Origin: TMED14 sp041158165
GTDB lineage: Bacteria > Bacteroidota > Bacteroidia > Flavobacteriales > Schleiferiaceae
Assembly: GCA_041158165.1 (NCBI GenBank)
Contig: JBEBBW010000063.1
Coordinates: forward strand, 1 to 5,120
DNA length: 5,120 bases
Reading direction: 5' to 3'
Shown here: positions 1-5,120 of the stretch, in pieces
Layout: the number at the start of each line of letters is the position of its first letter
Position numbering within the stretch: the first letter of the stretch is position 1
Translations under genes and position numbers: made by a program
Notes under the pieces: model-generated
Seen by the model: only the letters and a program-made list of their open reading frames with translations
Told to the model about the DNA's origin: nothing
Databases searched by the model: none

Positions 1-257
1 ACGAGGTCGACGGCGCTGGCTACCACGTGCTGGGGGCGGTCGAGTTGGCTGCGGTAGGATTCTCGGCTTAACGGGGCGGTTTGCTGGGTGAGGACCCAGC
101 CCTCGTAGCCGTCGTGGCCCAAGCGAACTTGGCTCCACTCGCGGTCGTAGCCGAGCACTTCAAAGACTTCGCCAAAAAGTCCTTGGTTGACCATTTCGCT
201 GCGGTGCGAAGGCTCGCGCCGCATGGGTGTGAGGCTGAACGGAAAGGTGCCGAACAT
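1..257 (-). CDS. N-terminal part of SH3-domain protein, probable NlpC/P60 (C40) peptidase, cut by window edge
   Basis: Reading leftward from the ATG at 257-255, an open frame of 85 codons reaches the window edge without a stop. The peptide begins MFGTFPFSLTPMRREPSHRS and continues with LFGEVFEVL (residues 27-35) and WSQVRLGHDGYEGWV (41-55). This is the pattern of the N-terminal bacterial SH3 domain in Bacteroidota NlpC/P60 peptidases, whose start is typically M-[YF]-G followed by '.P.R.EPS..SEMV'. The family cleaves peptide bonds in peptidoglycan stems with a Cys-His catalytic pair. That catalytic domain would lie beyond the left edge, so it is inferred, not seen. An in-frame TGA lies upstream; the TTG and GTG codons between it and the ATG are possible but do not fit the family start. 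It follows the RluA-type gene by 73 bases on the same strand, so it may be the third gene of the panB group. No signal peptide is visible at this start. Confidence 0.78.
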   Translation of the reverse strand, partial: MFGTFPFSLTPMRREPSHRSEMVNQGLFGEVFEVLGYDREWSQVRLGHDGYEGWVLTQQTAPLSRESYRSQLDRPQHVVASAVDL

Positions 258-330
258 GCGAGCAAGATACGGCTTGGATTCCGACCATAATTCCACGCCA
301 CACAAAGGCGTTCCTCAGGTCGCTCGCAGA

Positions 331-987
331 CTAAAAAGAAATGGAAAACTCCGGCTCGACCGCCACTTCGATGGGCGTGTTGCTGACGGGGTGCAGGAAC
401 TGGATGCGCTGGGCACAAAGGTCAATGCCGGCGTCGGCGTTGGGGCGCTTGGCACCGTACTTCAAGTCGCCTTTAATGGGGTGGCCGATGGCCTGCATTT
501 GGCAGCGAATTTGGTGGTGGCGGCCGGTTTCAAGATCGACTTCAACGCGGCTGTAGCGGTCGCCGGCGGCCAGAACCTTGTAGCGAAGCACGGCGCGCTG
601 GGCGTCCTTGCGAGTCGACACAAAGCTCTTTTTCTTCACGGGGTCGCGCCAGAGCATGTGCTCAAGACGCCCTTCGGCCTCGCTTGGGTGGCCCTCAACC
701 AAGCACTGGTAGGTTTTTTGGATGCCGCGGTCCGCAAAAAGGGCGTTCATTCGGGCCAAGGATTTGGACGTCTTGCACAGTACCACAATGCCGCTGGTGG
801 GGCGGTCCAATCGGTGGGGCAGCCCGATAAAGGCTTTGCCCGGCTTGTTGAAGCGGCGTGCTACGTCGTCTGCAGCCCAATCCAATAGGGTGGGGTCGCC
901 CGTTTCGTCGCCCTGGACCAGTAGGCCCGCCGGCTTGAACACGATAAGTAGGTGGTTGTCCTCCCAAAGGACGCGGGGACTGGACAT
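331..987 (-). CDS. RluA-family RNA pseudouridine synthase (no S4 domain)
   Basis: The 218-residue protein isomerises uridine to pseudouridine in RNA; whether the target is rRNA or tRNA cannot be told from the sequence. The catalytic motif HRLDRPTSG is at residues 58-66, with the nucleophile Asp61. Other family blocks are VLWEDNHLLIVFKPAGLLVQ near the N terminus (6-25), KTYQCLVEG (91-99) and ETGRHHQIRCQM (153-164) followed by HPIKGDLKYGA (169-179). The protein begins directly with the catalytic fold and lacks the N-terminal S4 RNA-binding domain of RluC and RluD, so it resembles the short RluA/TruC-like forms. Its length is normal for those. The ATG at 987-985 shares its A with the TGA stop of panB (TGATG), which suggests translational coupling and supports this start. 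The panB-rluA order is one I associate with Bacteroidota genomes. The family call is secure; the subfamily is not. Confidence 0.95.
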   Translation of the reverse strand: MSSPRVLWEDNHLLIVFKPAGLLVQGDETGDPTLLDWAADDVARRFNKPGKAFIGLPHRLDRPTSGIVVLCKTSKSLARMNALFADRGIQKTYQCLVEGHPSEAEGRLEHMLWRDPVKKKSFVSTRKDAQRAVLRYKVLAAGDRYSRVEVDLETGRHHQIRCQMQAIGHPIKGDLKYGAKRPNADAGIDLCAQRIQFLHPVSNTPIEVAVEPEFSISF

Positions 988-1817
988 CAGTAGCGCTCCT
1001 GGTCGTTCGGAAAATCACGTTCGCGCACGTCGTGAACGTACTGCCGGATGGCTGCGGGGATAACCTCGCCCAGTTGGGCGTAGCGGCGCAAGAAGCGCGG
1101 ATTGAATTCGGTATTCATGCCCAGCATGTCGTGGAGCACGAGAACTTGACCGTCCACGTCGGCACCGGCTCCGATTCCGATGGTCGGAATGCGCAAGGCC
1201 GCCGTAACCTTCGCAGCCAATGCGGCAGGGATTTTCTCCAGCACGAGCGCGAAGCAACCGGCCTCCTGAAGGGCCAGCGCGTCGTCGATGAGCTTGGCGG
1301 CCTCGGCCTCTTCTTTGGCGCGCACCGCGTAGGTTCCGAACTGATAAATACTTTGGGGAGTAAGTCCCAAGTGGCCCATCACCGGAATCCCGGACTGCAC
1401 CAAGCGCTGCACCGTGGAAACCACTTCGCTGCCGCCCTCGAGCTTCACGGAATGTCCGCCCGACTCCTTCATGATGCGGATGGCCGAATTCAACGCCTCT
1501 TTGGGGTTGCCTTGGTAGCTGCCAAACGGCAAATCGACCACGACCAGCGCGCGGTCCACGCCACGCACCACACTCGAGGCGTGGTAAATCATTTGGTCTA
1601 GGGTGATGGGCAGGGTGGTTTCGTGGCCGGCCATGACGTTGCTGGCGGAGTCTCCGACCAAAATCACGTCGACGCCAGCGGAATCCACCAGGCGCGCAAA
1701 GGTGTAGTCGTAGGCGGTGAGCATCGAGATCTTAATACCGCTTTGCTTAAGCTCCGCCAGGCTGTGGGTCGTCACCTTTTTGAAGGCTTCGGGTCCGGAC
1801 TTTTTTTGGGTCGACAT
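987..1817 (-). CDS. panB: 3-methyl-2-oxobutanoate hydroxymethyltransferase (ketopantoate hydroxymethyltransferase)
   Basis: PanB transfers a one-carbon unit from 5,10-methylenetetrahydrofolate to 2-oxoisovalerate to make ketopantoate, the first committed step of pantothenate and coenzyme A synthesis in the cytoplasm. The 276-residue product matches the family along its length: MLTAYDYTFA (32-41), VILVGDSASNVMAGHETTLP (51-70), VVDLPFGSYQ (93-102), VKLEGG (124-129), PVMGHLGLTPQ (145-155), LVLEKIP (191-197) and IPTIGIGAGADVDGQVLVLH (210-229). Asp56, Asp95 and Glu127 correspond to the Mg2+ ligands (Asp45, Asp84, Glu114 in E. coli), and Glu194 to the catalytic Glu181. The N terminus is about 12 residues longer than in E. 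coli, as I recall for Bacteroidota forms starting MS.QKK. The ATG at 1817 has a TAnnTTTG box four bases upstream and no Shine-Dalgarno sequence. No panC or panD lies in the window. Confidence 0.98.
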   Translation of the reverse strand: MSTQKKSGPEAFKKVTTHSLAELKQSGIKISMLTAYDYTFARLVDSAGVDVILVGDSASNVMAGHETTLPITLDQMIYHASSVVRGVDRALVVVDLPFGSYQGNPKEALNSAIRIMKESGGHSVKLEGGSEVVSTVQRLVQSGIPVMGHLGLTPQSIYQFGTYAVRAKEEAEAAKLIDDALALQEAGCFALVLEKIPAALAAKVTAALRIPTIGIGAGADVDGQVLVLHDMLGMNTEFNPRFLRRYAQLGEVIPAAIRQYVHDVRERDFPNDQERY

Positions 1818-1821
1818 GACG

Positions 1822-1829
1822 CAAAGGTA
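1822..1829 (-). promoter_or_regulatory. Bacteroidota-type -7 promoter box for panB
   Basis: On the minus strand this reads TACCTTTG, an exact match to the Bacteroidota -7 consensus TAnnTTTG. It ends four bases before the panB ATG. With the usual spacing from this box to the transcription start, transcription would begin at or within a few bases of the start codon, giving a leaderless or nearly leaderless message. I see no clear TTTG (-33) box at about 17 to 23 bases upstream, so the call rests on the -7 match and its position. Confidence 0.55.
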
Positions 1830-1848
1830 GGTGTGGCGGCTTCATCGC

Positions 1849-1856
1849 TATCTTTG
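1849..1856 (+). promoter_or_regulatory. Bacteroidota-type -7 promoter box for the lipoprotein gene
   Basis: The plus strand reads TATCTTTG, an exact TAnnTTTG match, ending six bases before the ATG at 1863. It faces away from the panB box at 1822-1829, with only 19 bases between the two. Each box falls where the -33 contact of the other promoter would lie, so polymerase probably could not occupy both at once. No separate TTTG -33 box is visible. The short distance to the ATG again points to a leaderless or very short leader. Confidence 0.52.
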
Positions 1857-1862
1857 AGGCTT

Positions 1863-2942
1863 ATGCTTCACCGATCTATCCTCTTGTTGTTCGCGGGTTT
1901 GGTCCTGCTAACCTCTTGCGACAATACCCTCGACGTCACGGCTGACTTTGAACGCGTTCCGATCGTTTATGGCATCATTAACCCGAAAAGCGACACGCAG
2001 TACGTGCGCGTTGGGCGCAGCTACCTGGGTGCCGACGGCCCCGTGGGTGGGCTGAACCACCCCGATTCGCTGTACTACCCCAACCTTGTCGTCGAACTCA
2101 AAGCATTTGGTCCGGCCGGCGCGCTGATCTTCACCGAGACCTACACCGAAACGACCGACCTGCCCAAGGATTCTGGGCTTTTTACCGGACTCGGACACCG
2201 CGTCTACCGCTTCATTCGCCCCGGGTTTGCCCAGAATCCTAACCGCACCGACTACACCTATGAAGTGACGCTGCGCGAAGCGCCCGGTGCGCCCGTGCTG
2301 GCTAAGGCCACGACGCCGTGCGTCGACAGCATTCGCCTAAAGCAGCCTACCTACTTTGGCATTCAAAAAATGTCGATCGCGTCGAAAAATGGCTATTCCA
2401 TTCAGTGGAACCAGACCAAAAATGCGCGCATTTACCAAGGCTACGTAGATTTTCACTACATGGAAATGCCGACGGCAAACGCCGCGGATTCAGTCCACAA
2501 AGTGGTTCGATTCAAGCTGCCGTTCATTACCGGCGGCAGTTTAGCTGGCGGAACCTCGCTGGTCACCACGACCATCGACTACCAGAGTTTTTACACCTTT
2601 CTCAAGAATTCGATCCCAAAGGCTCAGGCTGGCCGCATTCGCTGGTTCCGCGGCATGGACCTGTACTTGAGCGCAGGTAGCGACGCCCTGGCTACCTACA
2701 TTTCGGTTTCGCAGCCGTCGAACAGCATCAACCAGGATCCACCCTTCTACACCAACATTTCCGGTGGCGCGGGGATTTTTGCCAGCAAAACCCACATTTT
2801 CAAGCCCTACCTCGGGCTGTCGACGACGTCGCTCGATTCCTTGGGCAATTCGGTGCTTACCTGTGACCTTCAGTTCGCACGTGCGTCGGCCGGCGACACC
2901 TGTGCTTGTGGCCCCCAGCGCACCTGGGACCGCTGCCTCTAA
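1863..2942 (+). CDS. Lipoprotein of unknown function, Bacteroidota envelope type
   Basis: The 359-residue product starts with a typical lipoprotein signal peptide: Arg4, a hydrophobic run ILLLFAGLVLL (6-16) and the lipobox L16-T17-S18-C19, so Cys19 would be lipidated after signal peptidase II cleavage. After CDNTLDV comes a conserved-looking block PIVYGIINPKSDTQYVRVGR (33-52), then predicted mostly beta sequence, YTYEVTL (131-137), an NISGGAGIFASKT segment (298-310) and a C terminus with Cys334, Cys347, Cys349 and Cys358. The VYGIINP...DTQYVRV and NISGG.GIF pieces resemble hypothetical or DUF4249-like Bacteroidota lipoproteins. That is a recalled likeness, and I assign no function. The reading frame stays open upstream to an ATG at 1623, but that start would run antisense across 195 bases of panB and bury the signal peptide, so 1863 is chosen. 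Asp20 follows the lipidated Cys; final membrane placement cannot be judged from this. Confidence 0.9.
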   Translation: MLHRSILLLFAGLVLLTSCDNTLDVTADFERVPIVYGIINPKSDTQYVRVGRSYLGADGPVGGLNHPDSLYYPNLVVELKAFGPAGALIFTETYTETTDLPKDSGLFTGLGHRVYRFIRPGFAQNPNRTDYTYEVTLREAPGAPVLAKATTPCVDSIRLKQPTYFGIQKMSIASKNGYSIQWNQTKNARIYQGYVDFHYMEMPTANAADSVHKVVRFKLPFITGGSLAGGTSLVTTTIDYQSFYTFLKNSIPKAQAGRIRWFRGMDLYLSAGSDALATYISVSQPSNSINQDPPFYTNISGGAGIFASKTHIFKPYLGLSTTSLDSLGNSVLTCDLQFARASAGDTCACGPQRTWDRCL

Positions 2943-3017
2943 GCTGATTTTCAGACAAGGACCTGGGCTGGCTCGCGCACAAACGCGTCATTTCGGCTCG
3001 TTTCGTTTGCGTCCGCT

Positions 3018-3028
3018 GACATATTGTC
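3018..3028. promoter_or_regulatory. Short palindrome GACA-TAT-TGTC, possible operator upstream of dnaK
   Basis: GACATATTGTC is a perfect inverted repeat with 4-base arms and a 3-base centre. It lies about 88 bases before the dnaK ATG and just upstream of the TGGCA...TTGC element. Its symmetry and place suggest a regulator-binding site, but a repeat this short can occur by chance and no regulator is identified. Confidence 0.3.
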
Positions 3029-3034
3029 GCGTTT

Positions 3035-3048
3035 TGGCAGGTTTTTGC
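3035..3048 (+). promoter_or_regulatory. Possible sigma-54-like -24/-12 promoter element for dnaK
   Basis: TGGCAG at 3035-3040 and TTGC at 3045-3048 recall the RpoN consensus TGGCAC-N5-TTGC. Here the gap is four bases, so the invariant GG to GC distance is one base shorter than the normal spacing, which weakens the call. If used, transcription would start near 3060, giving a leader of about 55 bases. There is no good TAnnTTTG box at a suitable spacing as an alternative; TATTGTCG at 3022-3029 is a poor match. Confidence 0.28.
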
Positions 3049-3073
3049 GGCGGTTTATGAGGTGGTACGGTGC

Positions 3074-3091
3074 TTGCCTTTAAGGGGGCAA
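3074..3091 (+). promoter_or_regulatory. Possible hairpin in the dnaK leader
   Basis: TTGCC (3074-3078) can pair with GGCAA (3087-3091) across an 8-base loop, ending 24 bases before the dnaK start codon. It would lie in the 5' leader if transcription starts near 3060. A role in translation control is only a guess; the stem is five base pairs. Confidence 0.22.
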
Positions 3092-3115
3092 ATCAACACC
3101 AAAGAACTCCACATC

Positions 3116-5011
3116 ATGGGAAAAATTATCGGTATCGACTTGGGAACAACGAACTCCTGTGTCGCCGTAATGGAGGGCAACGAGCCCGTTGTAATTCCAA
3201 ACGCTGAAGGCAAGCGCACCACGCCGTCGGTTGTAGGCTTCGTCGAAGGCGGAGAGCGCAAGGTGGGCGATCCCGCAAAGCGCCAAGCCATCACCAATCC
3301 GAAGAAAACGATCTTCTCCATTAAGCGATTCATGGGCGAGTCCTTCTCCAACAGCGAGAAGGAAGTAGGCCGTGTTCCGTACGAAGTAGTGAAGGGCGAC
3401 AACAACACGCCGCGCGTTCAAATTGACGACCGCGCCTACACGCCCCAGGAGATCTCGGCCATGATCCTTCAGAAGATGAAGAAGACCGCCGAAGACTACC
3501 TCGGCACGACCGTAGACGAGGCCGTAATCACAGTACCTGCGTACTTTAACGACGCCCAGCGCCAGGCCACCAAAGAAGCGGGCGAAATCGCCGGCCTGAA
3601 GGTGCGCCGCATCATCAACGAGCCGACGGCCGCTGCGCTGGCCTACGGCATCGACAAGATGAACCGCGACATGAAGATTGTCGTATTTGACTGCGGTGGC
3701 GGTACCCACGACGTGTCGATCCTCGAACTCGGCGACGGCGTATTTGAAGTGAAGTCGACCGACGGCGACACGCACCTCGGCGGCGACGACTTTGACGACC
3801 GCATCATCAACTGGTTGGCCGACGGCTTCAAGTCCGAAGAAGGAATCGACCTTCGCCAGGACGCCATGGCGCTTCAGCGCTTGAAAGAGGCGGCTGAAAA
3901 GGCCAAGATCGAGCTTTCGAGCACGACTTCGACCGAAATCAACCTTCCGTACATCACGGCCACGGCGAGCGGCCCGAAGCACATCGTGCGCAACCTGAGC
4001 CGTGCCGAGTTTGAGCGCCTCGTGGCCGACCTCGTGGACCGTACCATCGAGCCTTGCAAGAGCGCACTCAAGAACGCCGGCCTCAGCACCAGCGACATCG
4101 ACGAGGTGATCATGGTGGGCGGTTCAACCCGCATCCCCGCGGTGCAGGACGCTGTGAAGAAGTTCTTCGGCAAGGAACCCAACAAGGGCGTTAACCCCGA
4201 CGAGGTGGTGGCCATCGGTGCCGCTATCCAAGGCGGTGTGCTCGCCGGCGACGTCAAAGACGTACTGCTGCTGGACGTTACGCCGCTTTCACTCGGCATT
4301 GAGACGATGGGCGGCGTGATGACTCGCCTGATTGAGTCGAACACGACGATTCCGACCAAAAAATCGGAGGTGTTTAGCACGGCCAGCGACAACCAGCCGA
4401 GCGTGGAAATCCACATTCTGCAGGGCGAGCGCCCCATGGCTAAAGACAACAAGACCATCGGTCGGTTCCACTTGGACGGAATTCCGCCCGCACCCCGCGG
4501 TGTGCCGCAAGTCGAGGTTACGTTCGATATCGACGCCAACGGTATTTTGAACGTAAGCGCCAAGGACAAGGCTACCGGCAAGGAGCAAAAGATCCGCATC
4601 GAGGCTTCTTCAGGCCTGAGCCAAGAAGAAATCGAGAAGATGAAGAAGGAGGCCGAGGCCAACGCTGAAGCCGACAAGCAAGCCAAGGAGCGCGTCGACA
4701 AGCTCAACGCGGCCGACCAAATGATCTTCCAGACCGAAAAGCAGCTCAGCGAGTTCGGCGACAAGCTGGGCGACAAGAAGGCGGCGATCGAGGCTTCGCT
4801 CGACAACCTCAAGAAGGCCCACGCCAGCCAAGAGATCAGCGCCATCGATGCCGCGATGGAGCAGATCAACGAGGCCTGGAAGAACGCTTCAGAGGAGATG
4901 TACAAGGCCCAGCAAGAGGGCGCCGACGGCGGCAACGCCGGCGGTCCAGGCGCGGGTTCGGCCAATGCGGCCGACGACGTGACCGACGTCGATTTTGAAG
5001 AGGTGAAGTAA
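3116..5011 (+). CDS. dnaK: Molecular chaperone DnaK (Hsp70)
   Basis: The 631-residue protein is a full-length ATP-driven Hsp70 that binds exposed hydrophobic segments of unfolded proteins in the cytoplasm, working with DnaJ and GrpE. The nucleotide-binding domain (about 1-380) has IIGIDLGTTNSCV (4-16), Lys70, NEPTAAALAYG (168-178), FDCGGGTHDVSILEL (191-205, with Thr197 matching E. coli Thr199) and IMVGGSTRIPAVQ (332-344). The linker VLLLDVTPLSLG (383-394) leads to the beta substrate-binding domain, including NTTIPTKKSEVFSTASDNQP (409-428), and then a charged helical lid (about 502-600). A Gly/Ala-rich tail ends DVTDVDFEEVK. Length is close to E. coli DnaK (638). The start is the ATG at 3116, giving the usual MGKIIGIDLG; the frame extends to a GTG at 3062, but that would add 18 non-homologous residues. 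grpE and dnaJ are not adjacent in the window. A terminator follows 10 bases after the stop. Confidence 0.99.
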   Translation: MGKIIGIDLGTTNSCVAVMEGNEPVVIPNAEGKRTTPSVVGFVEGGERKVGDPAKRQAITNPKKTIFSIKRFMGESFSNSEKEVGRVPYEVVKGDNNTPRVQIDDRAYTPQEISAMILQKMKKTAEDYLGTTVDEAVITVPAYFNDAQRQATKEAGEIAGLKVRRIINEPTAAALAYGIDKMNRDMKIVVFDCGGGTHDVSILELGDGVFEVKSTDGDTHLGGDDFDDRIINWLADGFKSEEGIDLRQDAMALQRLKEAAEKAKIELSSTTSTEINLPYITATASGPKHIVRNLSRAEFERLVADLVDRTIEPCKSALKNAGLSTSDIDEVIMVGGSTRIPAVQDAVKKFFGKEPNKGVNPDEVVAIGAAIQGGVLAGDVKDVLLLDVTPLSLGIETMGGVMTRLIESNTTIPTKKSEVFSTASDNQPSVEIHILQGERPMAKDNKTIGRFHLDGIPPAPRGVPQVEVTFDIDANGILNVSAKDKATGKEQKIRIEASSGLSQEEIEKMKKEAEANAEADKQAKERVDKLNAADQMIFQTEKQLSEFGDKLGDKKAAIEASLDNLKKAHASQEISAIDAAMEQINEAWKNASEEMYKAQQEGADGGNAGGPGAGSANAADDVTDVDFEEVK

Positions 5012-5021
5012 GCCTCGGTTC

Positions 5022-5057
5022 AAAAAAAAGGCCGCCCTTCGGGGCGGCTTTTTTTTT
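5022..5057. terminator. Strong rho-independent terminator after dnaK, probably bidirectional
   Basis: GCCGCCC (5031-5037), a TTCG tetraloop (5038-5041) and GGGCGGC (5042-5048) form a perfect 7-base-pair GC stem. It is followed by nine T residues (5049-5057) and preceded by eight A residues (5022-5029). The A-tract becomes a U-tract on the opposite strand, so the same hairpin can stop transcription from either side. That suits its place between dnaK and a possible convergent gene. Confidence 0.95.
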
Positions 5058-5072
5058 GCTCGTTGCTAGTTC

Positions 5073-5120
5073 CTAGCGACTCCTAAACGCCCCGTACTTG
5101 AGGATGCAGTAAATCGCGCG
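5073..5120 (-). CDS. Possible C-terminal tail of a convergent gene, cut by window edge
   Basis: Reading leftward from the right edge, 15 codons give RAIYCILKYGAFRSR and end at a TAG (5075-5073). The hydrophobic-then-basic composition looks like a real protein end, the other two leftward frames give less protein-like peptides, and the adjacent terminator works in this direction. The piece is too short to assign a family, and it could be chance. Confidence 0.42.
   Translation of the reverse strand, partial: RAIYCILKYGAFRSR

Larger units (their letters stand above)
2943..3115. other. Intergenic region between lipoprotein gene and dnaK
   Basis: This 173-base stretch holds no convincing open frame. 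It starts with a weak 4-base-pair hairpin (2944-2954) right after the lipoprotein stop, without a T-run, so no clear terminator for that gene is visible. Inverted CAAACG (2980-2985) and CGTTTG (3004-3009) follow with an 18-base loop, then the palindrome, the sigma-54-like element and the leader hairpin listed separately. No CIRCE (TTAGCACTC-N9-GAGTGCTAA) is present. The 25 bases before the dnaK ATG are A-rich and lack a Shine-Dalgarno sequence. Confidence 0.6.

Noticed and set aside
295..311. Hairpin ACGCC/GGCGT between the RluA-type gene and the SH3 gene as a terminator
   Set aside because: Only five base pairs with a 7-base loop and no T-run on either strand.
68..418. Leftward 116-codon open frame bridging the RluA-type gene and the edge gene
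   Set aside because: It is out of frame with both; the edge frame starting at 257 gives a recognisable SH3 domain.
187..888. Rightward open frame antisense to the RluA-type gene
   Set aside because: The opposite strand has an unmistakable pseudouridine synthase, and this frame shows no motif of its own.
1032..1601. Rightward open frame antisense to panB
   Set aside because: It lies fully within panB, whose catalytic residues are intact on the other strand.
2944..2954. CTGA-TTT-TCAG after the lipoprotein stop as a terminator
   Set aside because: A 4-base-pair AT-containing stem without a following T-run is too weak.
2943..3115. CIRCE/HrcA operator upstream of dnaK
   Set aside because: I looked for TTAGCACTC and GAGTGCTAA and found neither.
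3062..3115. GTG at 3062 as the dnaK start
   Set aside because: It would add 18 residues not seen in Hsp70 proteins, while the ATG at 3116 gives the standard MGKIIGIDLG start.
3080..3982. Long leftward open frame (300 codons) antisense to dnaK
   Set aside because: It is a shadow of the GC-rich codon pattern of dnaK, with no recognisable domain.
3874..4965. Long leftward open frame (363 codons) antisense to dnaK
   Set aside because: The Ser/Ala/Leu-rich composition is typical of antisense reading of a lysine- and glutamate-rich lid domain. No family resemblance.
1..5120. Mobile element, CRISPR array, tRNA/rRNA or novel defence system
   Set aside because: No transposase, integrase, regularly spaced repeats, tRNA-like fold or suspicious gene cluster is visible; the genes are housekeeping or ordinary envelope genes.

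Overview
The window looks like ordinary chromosome from a moderately GC-rich member of the Bacteroidota, probably close to the Flavobacteriales/Cytophaga side. Several points support this. The PanB and RluA-type proteins have the forms usual in that phylum and sit in the same order. DnaK carries the 'CGGGTHDVS' version of its phosphate-2 signature. A signal-peptidase-II lipoprotein of a Bacteroidota type is present. Two good matches to the Bacteroidota -7 promoter box (TAnnTTTG) lie just upstream of start codons, and no gene start has a clear Shine-Dalgarno sequence. The assignment rests on recalled family resemblance, not on a search.

Layout. Positions 1-1817 hold a leftward gene group: panB (987-1817), an RluA-family pseudouridine synthase (331-987, start overlapping the panB stop as TGATG), and, after a 73-base gap, the first 85 codons of an SH3-domain protein that runs off the left edge (1-257) and resembles Bacteroidota NlpC/P60 endopeptidases. 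A 45-base divergent region (1818-1862) separates panB from a rightward gene for a 359-residue lipoprotein of unknown function (1863-2942). Each direction has a TAnnTTTG box only 4 to 6 bases from its start codon, so both messages may be leaderless or nearly so. A 173-base intergenic stretch (2943-3115) leads to dnaK (3116-5011). It holds a short palindrome, a sigma-54-like element with imperfect spacing and a possible leader hairpin, but no CIRCE element. A strong, probably bidirectional terminator (5022-5057) follows dnaK, and the last 48 bases may encode the tail of a convergent leftward gene.

The genes do not form one pathway. PanB makes ketopantoate for coenzyme A, the RluA-type enzyme modifies RNA, the NlpC/P60-like protein would cut cell-wall peptides, the lipoprotein is an envelope protein of unknown role, and DnaK is the general Hsp70 chaperone. 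I see no mobile element, CRISPR array, tRNA, rRNA or new multi-gene system. The points of most interest are regulatory: the compact divergent promoter and the dnaK upstream region.
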